A DNA stretch of 64,000 nt from Euwallacea fornicatus (Eukaryota > Arthropoda > Insecta > Coleoptera > Curculionidae), in contig NW_027096021.1 of NCBI RefSeq assembly GCF_040115645.1, positions 62,001 to 126,000 on the forward strand. The letters are read 5' to 3'. The notes beneath the pieces were generated by a model. It did not search any database. It had not been told where the DNA came from and worked only from the letters and a program-made list of their open reading frames with translations. Position numbers and translations under genes: made by a program. Below are positions 10,033 through 22,528 of the stretch, one piece after another (the stretch's first letter is position 1; every line of letters begins with the position of its first letter).

Positions 10033-13000
10033 TTAATCAGCTCGACGAGATTTTGAAGATGTCACAACACAACAGAATTGCATCTTGTTGAACTTCCAAG
10101 AAAAATAGTACTTTATGTGCTCAAACACACAACTTTTGTGACTTTTCAAACTTTGAAGCTCGATAACATCGGCAAATGTGGACCAAATTTCTTAAACAAA
10201 GTGTCAAAGTAATCAACTCAACGAGATTTTGAAGATGTCACAACACATCGTGATTGCATCTTGTTGAACTTCCAAGAAAAATAGTACTTTATGTGCTCAA
10301 ATACACAACTTGTGTGACTTTTCAAACTTTGAAGCTCGATAACTTCGTCAAATGAGGACCAAATTTGTTAAACAGAGTGTCAAATTAATCAGCTCGACGA
10401 GATTTTGAAGATGTCACAACACAACAGAATTGCATCTTGTTGAACTTCCAAGAAAAATAGTACTTTATGTGCTCAAACACACAACTTTTGTGACTTTTCA
10501 AACTTTGAAGCTCGATAACTTCAGCAAATGTGGACCAAATTTCTTAAACAAAGTGTCAAAGTAATCACCTCAACGAGATTTTGAAGATGTCACAACACAT
10601 CATGATTACATCTTGTTGAACTTCCAAGAAAAATAGTACTTTATGTGCTCAAACACACAACTTTTGTGACTTTTCAAACTTTGAAGCTCGATAGCTTCGG
10701 CAAATGAAGACCAAATTTGTTAAACAAAGTGTCAAATTAATCAGCTCGACGAGATTTTGAATATGTCACAACACATCATGATTACATCTTGTTGAACATC
10801 CAAGAAAAATAGTACATTATGTGCTCAAACACACAACTTTTGTGACTTTTCAAACTTTGAAGCTCGATAACTTCGGGAAATGTGGAGCAAATTTCTTAAA
10901 CAAAGTGTCAAAGTAATCAACTCAACGAGATTTTGAAGATGTCACAACAGATCGTGATTGCATCTTGTTGAACTTCCAAGAAAAATAGTACTTTATGTGC
11001 TCAAACACACAACTTTTGTGACTTTTCAAACTTTGAAGCTCGATAACTTCGGCAAATGTGGACCAAATTTCTTAAACAAAGTGTCAAAGTAATCAACTCA
11101 ACGAGATTTTGAAGATGTCACAACACATCGTGATTGCATCTTGTTGAACTTCCAAGAAAAATAGTACTTTATGTGCTCAAATACACAACTTTTGTGACTT
11201 TTCAAACTTTGAAGCTCGATAGCTTCGGTAAATGAAGACCAAATTTGTTAAACAAAGTGTCAAATTAATCAGCTCGACGAGATTTTGAATATGTCACAAC
11301 ACATCATGATTACATCTTGTTGAACATCCAAGAAAAATAGTACATTATGTGCTCAAACACACAACTTGTGTGACTTTTCAAACTTTGAAACTCGATAACT
11401 TCGGCAAATGAGGACCAAATTTCCTAAACAAAGTGTCAAAGTAATCAACTCAACGAGATTTTGAAGATGTCACAACACATCGTGATTGCATCTTGTTGAA
11501 CTTCCAAGAAAAATAGTACTTTATGTGCTCAAATACACAACTTTTGTGACTTTTCAAACTTTGAAGCTCGATAACTTCGTCAAATGAGGACCAAATTTGT
11601 TAAACAGAGTGTCAAATTAATCAGCTCGACGAGATGTTGAAGATGTCACAACACAACAGAATTGCATCTTGTTGAACTTCCAAGAAAAATAGTACTTTAT
11701 GTGCTCAAACACACAACTTTTGTGACTTTTCAAAATTTGAAGCTCGATAACTTCGGCAAATGAGGACCAAATTTGTTAAACAAAGTGTCAAAGTAATCAA
11801 CTCAACGAGATTTTGAAGATGTCACAACACATCGTGATTGCATCTTGTTGAACTTCCAAGAAAAATAGTACTTTATGTGCTCAAATACACAACTTGTGTG
11901 ACTTTTCAAACATTGAAGCTCGATAACTTCGTCAAATGAGGACCAAATTTGTTAAACAGAGTGTCAAATTAATCAGCTCGACGAGATTTTGAAGATGTCA
12001 CAACACAACAGAATTGCATCTTGTTGAACTTCCAAGAAAAATAGTACTTTATGTGCTCAAACACACAACTTTTGTGACTTTTCAAACTTTGAAGCTCGAT
12101 AACATCGGCAAATGTGGACCAAATTTCTTAAACAAAGTGTCAAAGTAATCACCTCAACGAGATTTTGAAGATGTCACAACACATCGTAATTGCATCTTGT
12201 TGAACTTCCAAGAAAAATAGTACTTTATGTGCTCAAATACACAACTTTTGTGACTTTTCAAACTTTGAAGCTCGATAACTTCGGCAAATGTGGACCAAAT
12301 TTCTTAAACAAAGTGTCAAAGTAATCACCTCAACGAGATTTTGAAGATGTCACAACACATCGTGATTGCATCTTGTTGAACTTCCAAGAAAAATAGTACT
12401 TTATGTGCTCAAATACACAACTTTTGTGACTTTTCAAACTTTGAAGCTCGATAACTTCGGCAAATGTGGACCAAATTTCTTAAACAAAGTGTCAAAGTAA
12501 TCAACTCAACGAGATTTTGAAGATGTCACAACACATCGTGATTGCATCTTGTTGAACTTCCAAGAAAAATAGTACTTTATGTGCTCAAACACACAACTTT
12601 TGTGACTTTTCAAACTTTGAAGCTCGATAACTTCGGCAAATGAGGACCAACTTTGTTAAACAGAGTGTCAAATTAATTAGCTCGACGAGATTTTGAAGAT
12701 GTCACAACACATCGTGATTGCATCTTGTTGAACTTCCAAGAAAAATAGTACTTTATGTGCTCAAACACACAACTTTTGTGACTTTTCAAACTTTGAAGCT
12801 CGATAACATCGGCAAATGTGGACCAAATTTCTTAAACAAAGTGTCAAAGTAATCAGCTCGACGAGATGTTGAATATGTCACAACACATCATGATTACATC
12901 TTGTTGAACATCCAAGAAAAATAGTACTTTATGTGCTCAAACACACAACTTGTGTGACTTTTCAAACTTTGAAGCTCGATAACTTCGGCAAATGAAGACC

Positions 13001-14432
13001 AAATTTGTTAAACAAAGTGTCAAATTAATCACCTCAACGCGATTTTGAAGATGTCACAACACATCATGATTACATCTTGTTGAACTTCCAAGAAAAATAG
13101 TACTTTATGTGCTCAAACACACAACTTGTGTGACTTTTCAAACTTTGAAGCTCGATAACTTCGGCAAATGAGGACCAAATTTGTTAAACAGAGTGTCAAA
13201 TTAATCAGCTCGATGAGTACTTTAACATGACACAACACATCAGAATTGCATCTTGTTGAACTTCCAAGAAAAATAGTACTTTATGTGCTCAAATACACAA
13301 CTTTTGTGACTTTTCAAACTTTGAAGCTCGATAACTTCGGCAAATGAGGACCAAATTTGTTAAACAAAGTGTCAAAGTAATCAACTCAACGAGATTTTGA
13401 AGATGTCACAACACATCGTGATTGCATCTTGTTGAACTTCCAAGAAAAATAGTACTTTATGTGCTCAAACACACAACTTTTGTGACTTTTCAAACTTTGA
13501 AGCTCGATAACTTCGGCAAATGAGGACCAAATTTGTTAAACAGAGTGTCAAATTAATCAGCTCGACGAGATTTTGAAGATGTCACAACACAACAGAATTG
13601 CATCTTGTTGAACTTCCAAGAAAAATAGTACTTTATGTGCTCAAACACACAACTTTTGTGACTTTTCAAACTTTGAAGCTCGATAACATCGGCAAATGTG
13701 GACCAAATTTCTTAAACAAAGTGTCAAAGTAATCAACTCAACGAGATTTTGAAGATGTCACAACACATCGTGATTGCATCTTGTTGAACTTCCAAGAAAA
13801 ATAGTACTTTATGTGCTCAAATACACAACTTGTGTGACTTTTCAAACTTTGAAGCTCGATAACTTCGTCAAATGAGGACCAAATTTGTTAAACAGAGTGT
13901 CAAATTAATCAGCTCGACGAGATTTTGAAGATGTCACAACACAACAGAATTGCATCTTGTTGAACTTCCAAGAAAAATAGTACTTTATGTGCTCAAACAC
14001 ACAACTTTTGTGACTTTTCAAACTTTGAAGCTCGATAACATCGGCAAATGTGGACCAAATTTCTTAAACAAAGTGTCAAAGTAATCACCTCAACGAGATT
14101 TTGAAGATGTCACAACACATCGTAATTGCATCTTGTTGAACTTCCAAGAAAAATAGTACTTTATGTGCTCAAATACACAACTTTTGTGACTTTTCAAACT
14201 TTGAAGCTCGATAACTTCGGCAAATGTGGACCAAATTTCTTAAACAAAGTGTCAAAGTAATCACCTCAACGAGATTTTGAAGATGTCACAACACATCGTG
14301 ATTGCATCTTGTTGAACTTCCAAGAAAAATAGTACTTTATGTGCTCAAACACACAACTTTTGTGACTTTTCAAACTTTGAAGCTCGATAACTTCGGCAAA
14401 TGAGGACCAAATTTGTTAAACAGAGTGTCAAA
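10033..14432 (+). repeat. 25-monomer higher-order repeat, unit 1 (4400 bp)
   Basis: Twenty-five monomers, repeated at 14433-18832. Shared unique marks at +4400 bp include TTCAGCAAATG (10521 and 14921), GGGAAATGTGGAGCAA (about 10875 and 15275), AGCTTCGGTAAATG (11221 and 15621), TTTGAAACTCG (about 11386 and 15786), CAAAATTTGAAG, CAAACATTGAAG, CGTAATTG, GACCAACTTTG (about 12645 and 17045) and the GAGTACTTTAACATG monomer (13201 and 17601). I saw three differences from unit 2: C/T and T/G at 13294 and 13304, and T/G at 11544. The exact start of the period is arbitrary; the +4400 match begins near 9990. Confidence 0.9.
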
Positions 14433-17400
14433 TTAATCAGCTCGACGAGATTTTGAAGATGTCACAACACAACAGAATTGCATCTTGTTGAACTTCCAAG
14501 AAAAATAGTACTTTATGTGCTCAAACACACAACTTTTGTGACTTTTCAAACTTTGAAGCTCGATAACATCGGCAAATGTGGACCAAATTTCTTAAACAAA
14601 GTGTCAAAGTAATCAACTCAACGAGATTTTGAAGATGTCACAACACATCGTGATTGCATCTTGTTGAACTTCCAAGAAAAATAGTACTTTATGTGCTCAA
14701 ATACACAACTTGTGTGACTTTTCAAACTTTGAAGCTCGATAACTTCGTCAAATGAGGACCAAATTTGTTAAACAGAGTGTCAAATTAATCAGCTCGACGA
14801 GATTTTGAAGATGTCACAACACAACAGAATTGCATCTTGTTGAACTTCCAAGAAAAATAGTACTTTATGTGCTCAAACACACAACTTTTGTGACTTTTCA
14901 AACTTTGAAGCTCGATAACTTCAGCAAATGTGGACCAAATTTCTTAAACAAAGTGTCAAAGTAATCACCTCAACGAGATTTTGAAGATGTCACAACACAT
15001 CATGATTACATCTTGTTGAACTTCCAAGAAAAATAGTACTTTATGTGCTCAAACACACAACTTTTGTGACTTTTCAAACTTTGAAGCTCGATAGCTTCGG
15101 CAAATGAAGACCAAATTTGTTAAACAAAGTGTCAAATTAATCAGCTCGACGAGATTTTGAATATGTCACAACACATCATGATTACATCTTGTTGAACATC
15201 CAAGAAAAATAGTACATTATGTGCTCAAACACACAACTTTTGTGACTTTTCAAACTTTGAAGCTCGATAACTTCGGGAAATGTGGAGCAAATTTCTTAAA
15301 CAAAGTGTCAAAGTAATCAACTCAACGAGATTTTGAAGATGTCACAACAGATCGTGATTGCATCTTGTTGAACTTCCAAGAAAAATAGTACTTTATGTGC
15401 TCAAACACACAACTTTTGTGACTTTTCAAACTTTGAAGCTCGATAACTTCGGCAAATGTGGACCAAATTTCTTAAACAAAGTGTCAAAGTAATCAACTCA
15501 ACGAGATTTTGAAGATGTCACAACACATCGTGATTGCATCTTGTTGAACTTCCAAGAAAAATAGTACTTTATGTGCTCAAATACACAACTTTTGTGACTT
15601 TTCAAACTTTGAAGCTCGATAGCTTCGGTAAATGAAGACCAAATTTGTTAAACAAAGTGTCAAATTAATCAGCTCGACGAGATTTTGAATATGTCACAAC
15701 ACATCATGATTACATCTTGTTGAACATCCAAGAAAAATAGTACATTATGTGCTCAAACACACAACTTGTGTGACTTTTCAAACTTTGAAACTCGATAACT
15801 TCGGCAAATGAGGACCAAATTTCCTAAACAAAGTGTCAAAGTAATCAACTCAACGAGATTTTGAAGATGTCACAACACATCGTGATTGCATCTTGTTGAA
15901 CTTCCAAGAAAAATAGTACTTTATGTGCTCAAATACACAACTTGTGTGACTTTTCAAACTTTGAAGCTCGATAACTTCGTCAAATGAGGACCAAATTTGT
16001 TAAACAGAGTGTCAAATTAATCAGCTCGACGAGATGTTGAAGATGTCACAACACAACAGAATTGCATCTTGTTGAACTTCCAAGAAAAATAGTACTTTAT
16101 GTGCTCAAACACACAACTTTTGTGACTTTTCAAAATTTGAAGCTCGATAACTTCGGCAAATGAGGACCAAATTTGTTAAACAAAGTGTCAAAGTAATCAA
16201 CTCAACGAGATTTTGAAGATGTCACAACACATCGTGATTGCATCTTGTTGAACTTCCAAGAAAAATAGTACTTTATGTGCTCAAATACACAACTTGTGTG
16301 ACTTTTCAAACATTGAAGCTCGATAACTTCGTCAAATGAGGACCAAATTTGTTAAACAGAGTGTCAAATTAATCAGCTCGACGAGATTTTGAAGATGTCA
16401 CAACACAACAGAATTGCATCTTGTTGAACTTCCAAGAAAAATAGTACTTTATGTGCTCAAACACACAACTTTTGTGACTTTTCAAACTTTGAAGCTCGAT
16501 AACATCGGCAAATGTGGACCAAATTTCTTAAACAAAGTGTCAAAGTAATCACCTCAACGAGATTTTGAAGATGTCACAACACATCGTAATTGCATCTTGT
16601 TGAACTTCCAAGAAAAATAGTACTTTATGTGCTCAAATACACAACTTTTGTGACTTTTCAAACTTTGAAGCTCGATAACTTCGGCAAATGTGGACCAAAT
16701 TTCTTAAACAAAGTGTCAAAGTAATCACCTCAACGAGATTTTGAAGATGTCACAACACATCGTGATTGCATCTTGTTGAACTTCCAAGAAAAATAGTACT
16801 TTATGTGCTCAAATACACAACTTTTGTGACTTTTCAAACTTTGAAGCTCGATAACTTCGGCAAATGTGGACCAAATTTCTTAAACAAAGTGTCAAAGTAA
16901 TCAACTCAACGAGATTTTGAAGATGTCACAACACATCGTGATTGCATCTTGTTGAACTTCCAAGAAAAATAGTACTTTATGTGCTCAAACACACAACTTT
17001 TGTGACTTTTCAAACTTTGAAGCTCGATAACTTCGGCAAATGAGGACCAACTTTGTTAAACAGAGTGTCAAATTAATTAGCTCGACGAGATTTTGAAGAT
17101 GTCACAACACATCGTGATTGCATCTTGTTGAACTTCCAAGAAAAATAGTACTTTATGTGCTCAAACACACAACTTTTGTGACTTTTCAAACTTTGAAGCT
17201 CGATAACATCGGCAAATGTGGACCAAATTTCTTAAACAAAGTGTCAAAGTAATCAGCTCGACGAGATGTTGAATATGTCACAACACATCATGATTACATC
17301 TTGTTGAACATCCAAGAAAAATAGTACTTTATGTGCTCAAACACACAACTTGTGTGACTTTTCAAACTTTGAAGCTCGATAACTTCGGCAAATGAAGACC

Positions 17401-18832
17401 AAATTTGTTAAACAAAGTGTCAAATTAATCACCTCAACGCGATTTTGAAGATGTCACAACACATCATGATTACATCTTGTTGAACTTCCAAGAAAAATAG
17501 TACTTTATGTGCTCAAACACACAACTTGTGTGACTTTTCAAACTTTGAAGCTCGATAACTTCGGCAAATGAGGACCAAATTTGTTAAACAGAGTGTCAAA
17601 TTAATCAGCTCGATGAGTACTTTAACATGACACAACACATCAGAATTGCATCTTGTTGAACTTCCAAGAAAAATAGTACTTTATGTGCTCAAACACACAA
17701 CTTGTGTGACTTTTCAAACTTTGAAGCTCGATAACTTCGGCAAATGAGGACCAAATTTGTTAAACAAAGTGTCAAAGTAATCAACTCAACGAGATTTTGA
17801 AGATGTCACAACACATCGTGATTGCATCTTGTTGAACTTCCAAGAAAAATAGTACTTTATGTGCTCAAACACACAACTTTTGTGACTTTTCAAACTTTGA
17901 AGCTCGATAACTTCGGCAAATGAGGACCAAATTTGTTAAACAGAGTGTCAAATTAATCAGCTCGACGAGATTTTGAAGATGTCACAACACAACAGAATTG
18001 CATCTTGTTGAACTTCCAAGAAAAATAGTACTTTATGTGCTCAAACACACAACTTTTGTGACTTTTCAAACTTTGAAGCTCGATAACATCGGCAAATGTG
18101 GACCAAATTTCTTAAACAAAGTGTCAAAGTAATCAACTCAACGAGATTTTGAAGATGTCACAACACATCGTGATTGCATCTTGTTGAACTTCCAAGAAAA
18201 ATAGTACTTTATGTGCTCAAATACACAACTTGTGTGACTTTTCAAACTTTGAAGCTCGATAACTTCGTCAAATGAGGACCAAATTTGTTAAACAGAGTGT
18301 CAAATTAATCAGCTCGACGAGATTTTGAAGATGTCACAACACAACAGAATTGCATCTTGTTGAACTTCCAAGAAAAATAGTACTTTATGTGCTCAAACAC
18401 ACAACTTTTGTGACTTTTCAAACTTTGAAGCTCGATAACATCGGCAAATGTGGACCAAATTTCTTAAACAAAGTGTCAAAGTAATCACCTCAACGAGATT
18501 TTGAAGATGTCACAACACATCGTAATTGCATCTTGTTGAACTTCCAAGAAAAATAGTACTTTATGTGCTCAAATACACAACTTTTGTGACTTTTCAAACT
18601 TTGAAGCTCGATAACTTCGGCAAATGTGGACCAAATTTCTTAAACAAAGTGTCAAAGTAATCACCTCAACGAGATTTTGAAGATGTCACAACACATCGTG
18701 ATTGCATCTTGTTGAACTTCCAAGAAAAATAGTACTTTATGTGCTCAAACACACAACTTTTGTGACTTTTCAAACTTTGAAGCTCGATAACTTCGGCAAA
18801 TGAGGACCAAATTTGTTAAACAGAGTGTCAAA
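14433..18832 (+). repeat. 25-monomer higher-order repeat, unit 2 (4400 bp)
   Basis: Second copy of the 4400-bp unit, in direct tandem with the first. All the unique marks listed for unit 1 recur at +4400 bp. Its GAGTACTTTAACATG monomer (17601) has AAACACACAACTTGTG where unit 1 has AAATACACAACTTTTG. That suggests either conversion of one copy by other monomers of the subtype, which mostly carry the former, or mutation since duplication. Confidence 0.9.
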
Positions 18833-19470
18833 TTAATCAGCTCGACGAGATTTTGAAGATGTCACAACACAACAGAATTGCATCTTGTTGAACTTCCAAG
18901 AAAAATAGTACTTTATGTGCTCAAACACACAACTTTTGTGACTTTTCAAACTTTGAAGCTCGATAACATCGGCAAATGTGGACCAAATTTCTTAAACAAA
19001 GTGTCAAAGTAATCAACTCAACGAGATTTTGAAGATGTCACAACACATCGTGATTGCATCTTGTTGAACTTCCAAGAAAAATAGTACTTTATGTGCTCAA
19101 ATACACAACTTGTGTGACTTTTCAAACTTTGAAGCTCGATAACTTCGTCAAATGAGGACCAAATTTGTTAAACAGAGTGTCAAATTAATCAGCTCGACGA
19201 GATTTTGAAGATGTCACAACACAACAGAATTGCATCTTGTTGAACTTCCAAGAAAAATAGTACTTTATGTGCTCAAACACACAACTTTTGTGACTTTTCA
19301 AACTTTGAAGCTCGATAACTTCAGCAAATGTGGACCAAATTTCTTAAACAAAGTGTCAAAGTAATCACCTCAACGAGATTTTGAAGATGTCACAACACAT
19401 CATGATTACATCTTGTTGAACTTCCAAGAAAAATAGTACTTTATGTGCTCAAACACACAACTTTTGTGAC
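18833..19470 (+). repeat. Truncated third copy of the 25-monomer unit
   Basis: The first three to four monomers of the 25-mer follow unit 2: ACAACAG with ATAACATCGG, then the CGTCAAATG monomer, then ACAACAG with TTCAGCAAATG at 19321, then CATGATTAC. At about 19470 the sequence switches: units 1 and 2 continue with ATAGCTTCGGCAAATGAAG, whereas this copy has ATAACTTCGGCAAATGAGG. The 25-mer ends there inside a monomer, without loss of phase. Confidence 0.8.
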
Positions 19471-19888
19471 TTTTCAAACTTTGAAGCTCGATAACTTCGG
19501 CAAATGAGGACCAAATTTGTTAAACAGAGTGTCAAATTAATCAGCTCGACGAGATTTTGAAGATGTGACAACACAACAGAATTGCATCTTGTTGAACTTC
19601 CAAGAAAAATAGTACTTTATGTGCTCAAACACACAACTTTTGTGACTTTTCAAACTTTGAAGCTCGATAACTTCAGCAAATGTGGACCAAATTTCTTAAA
19701 CAAAATGTCAAAGTAATCACCTCAACGAGATTTTGAAGATGTCACAACACATCATGATTACATCTTGTTGAACTTCCAAGAAAAATAGTACTTTATGTGC
19801 TCAAACACACAACTTTTGTGACTTTTCAAACTTTGAAGCTCGATAACTTCGGCAAATGAGGACCAAATTTGTTAAACAGAGTGTCAAG
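19185..19888 (+). repeat. Second local dimer repeat, two copies of 352 bp
   Basis: An ACAACAG/TTCAGCAAATG monomer followed by a CACCTC/CATGATTAC/GAGG monomer occurs at 19185-19536 and 19537-19888. The second copy has private changes: GATGTGACAAC near 19563 and CAAAATGTC near 19701. The junction with the preceding 25-mer stub lies inside the first dimer, so the dimer probably formed during or after the event that truncated the 25-mer. Confidence 0.7.
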
Positions 19889-20416
19889 TTAATCAGCTCG
19901 ACGAGATTTTGAAGATGTCACAACACAACAGAATTGCATCTTGTTGAACTTCCAAGAAAAATAGTACTTTATGTGCTCAAACACACAACTTGTGTGACTT
20001 TTCAAACTTTGAAGCTCGATAACTTCGGCAAATGAGGACCAAATTTGTTAAACAAAGTGTCAAATTAATCAGCTCGACGAGATGTTGAATATATCACAAC
20101 ACATCATGATTACATCTTGTTGAACATCCAAGAAAAATAGTACTTTATGTGCTCAAACACACAACTTGTGTGACTTTTCAAACTTTGAAGCTCGATAACT
20201 TCGGCAAATGAAGACCAAATTTGTTAAACAAAGTGTCAAATTAATCACCTCAACGCGATTTTGAAGATGTCACAACACATCATGATTACATCTTGTTGAA
20301 CTTCCAAGAAAAATAGTACTTTATGTGCTCAAACACACAACTTGTGTGACTTTTCAAACTTTGAAGCTCGATAACTTCGGCAAATGAGGACCAAATTTGT
20401 TAAACAGAGTGTCAAA

Positions 20417-21530
20417 TTAATCAGCTCGATGAGTACTTTAACATGACACAACACATCAGAATTGCATCTTGTTGAACTTCCAAGAAAAATAGTACTTTAT
20501 GTGCTCAAACACACAACTTGTGTGACTTTTCAAACTTTGAAGCTCGATAACTTCGGCAAATGAGGACCAAATTTGTTAAACAAAGTGTCAAAGTAATCAA
20601 CTCAACGAGATTTTGAAGATGTCACAACACATCGTGATTGCATCTTGTTGAACTTCCAAGAAAAATAGTACTTTATGTGCTCAAACACACAACTTTTGTG
20701 ACTTTTCAAACTTTGAAGCTCGATAACTTCGGCAAATGAGGACCAAATTTGTTAAACAGAGTGTCAAATTAATCAGCTCGACGAGATTTTGAAGATGTCA
20801 CAACACAACAGAATTGCATCTTGTTGAACTTCCAAGAAAAATAGTACTTTATGTGCTCAAACACACAACTTTTGTGACTTTTCAAACTTTGAAGCTCGAT
20901 AACATCGGCAAATGTGGACCAAATTTCTTAAACAAAGTGTCAAAGTAATCAACTCAACGAGATTTTGAAGATGTCACAACACATCGTGATTGCATCTTGT
21001 TGAACTTCCAAGAAAAATAGTACTTTATGTGCTCAAATACACAACTTGTGTGACTTTTCAAACTTTGAAGCTCGATAACTTCGTCAAATGAGGACCAAAT
21101 TTGTTAAACAGAGTGTCAAATTAATCAGCTCGACGAGATTTTGAAGATGTCACAACACAACAGAATTGCATCTTGTTGAACTTCCAAGAAAAATAGTACT
21201 TTATGTGCTCAAACACACAACTTTTGTGACTTTTCAAACTTTGAAGCTCGATAACATCGGCAAATGTGGACCAAATTTCTTAAACAAAGTGTCAAAGTAA
21301 TCACCTCAACGAGATTTTGAAGATGTCACAACACATCGTAATTGCATCTTGTTGAACTTCCAAGAAAAATAGTACTTTATGTGCTCAAATACACAACTTT
21401 TGTGACTTTTCAAACTTTGAAGCTCGATAACTTCGGCAAATGTGGACCAAATTTCTTAAACAAAGTGTCAAAGTAATCACCTCAACGAGATTTTGAAGAT
21501 GTCACAACACATCGTGATTGCATCTTGTTG
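20417..21530 (+). repeat. Copy of 17601-18714, displaced 16 monomers
   Basis: Starts with a GAGTACTTTAACATG monomer and follows the order seen after 17601: CTTGTGTG; CAACTC; ACAACAG with ATAACATCGG; AAATAC with CGTCAAATG; ACAACAG with ATAACATCGG; CGTAATTG; CGTGATTG. It diverges near 21557, where AAATAC replaces AAACAC. The monomer at 20065, just upstream, has the private form GAATATATCAC. Confidence 0.75.
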
Positions 21531-22528
21531 AACTTCCAAGAAAAATAGTACTTTATGTGCTCAAATACACAACTTTTGTGACTTTTCAAACTTTGAAGCT
21601 CGATAACTTCGGCAAATGTGGACCAAATTTCTTAAACAAAGTGTCAAAGTAATCAACTCAACGAGATTTTGAAGATGTCACAACACATCGTGATTGCATC
21701 TTGTTGAACTTCCAAGAAAAATAGTACTTTATGTGCTCAAACACACAACTTTTGTGACTTTTCAAACTTTGAAGCTCGATAACTTCGACAAATGAGGACC
21801 AAATTTGTTAAACAGAGTGTCAAATTAATCAGCTCGACGAGATTTTGAAGATGTCACAACACAACAGAATTGCATCTTGTTGAACTTCCAAGAAAAATAG
21901 TACTTTATGTGCTCAAACACACAACTTTTGTGACTTTTCAAACTTTGAAGCTCGATAACATCGGCAAATGTGGACCAAATTTCTTAAACAAAGTGTCAAA
22001 GTAATCACCTCAACGAGATTTTGAAGATGTCACAACACATCGTAATTGCATCTTGTTGAACTTCCAAGAAAAATAGTACTTTATGTGCTCAAATACACAA
22101 CTTTTGTGACTTTTCAAACTTTGAAGCTCGATAACTTCGGCAAATGTGGACCAAATTTCTTAAACAAAGTGTCAAAGTAATCACCTCAACGAGATTTTGA
22201 AGATGTCACAACACATCGTGATTGCATCTTGTTGAACTTCCCAGAAAAATAGTACTTTATGTGCTCAAATACACAACTTTTGTGACTTTTCAAACTTTGA
22301 AGCTCGATAACTTCGGCAAATGTGGACCAAATTTCTTAAACAAAGTGTCAAAGTAATCAACTCAACGAGATTTTGAAGATGTCACAACACATCGTGATTG
22401 CATCTTGTTGAACTTCCAAGAAAAATAGTACTTTATGTGCTCAAACACACAACTTTTGTGACTTTTCAAACTTTGAAGCTCGATAACTTCGGCAAATGAG
22501 GACCAAATTTGTTAAACAGAGTGTCAAA
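21121..22528 (+). repeat. 4-monomer (704-bp) tandem duplication
   Basis: Units 21121-21824 and 21825-22528 have the same four-step order: ACAACAG with ATAACATCGG; CGTAATTG with AAATAC; CGTGATTG with AAATAC; CAACTC with AAACAC and GAGG. Differences seen: CTTCGACAAATG (about 21784) against CTTCGGCAAATG, and CTTCCCAGAAAAA at about 22239 in the second unit only. A further ACAACAG monomer with ATAACATCGG opens at 22529. The same four-step order, single copy, occurs near 11969-12672 and inside the 25-mer. Confidence 0.8.
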
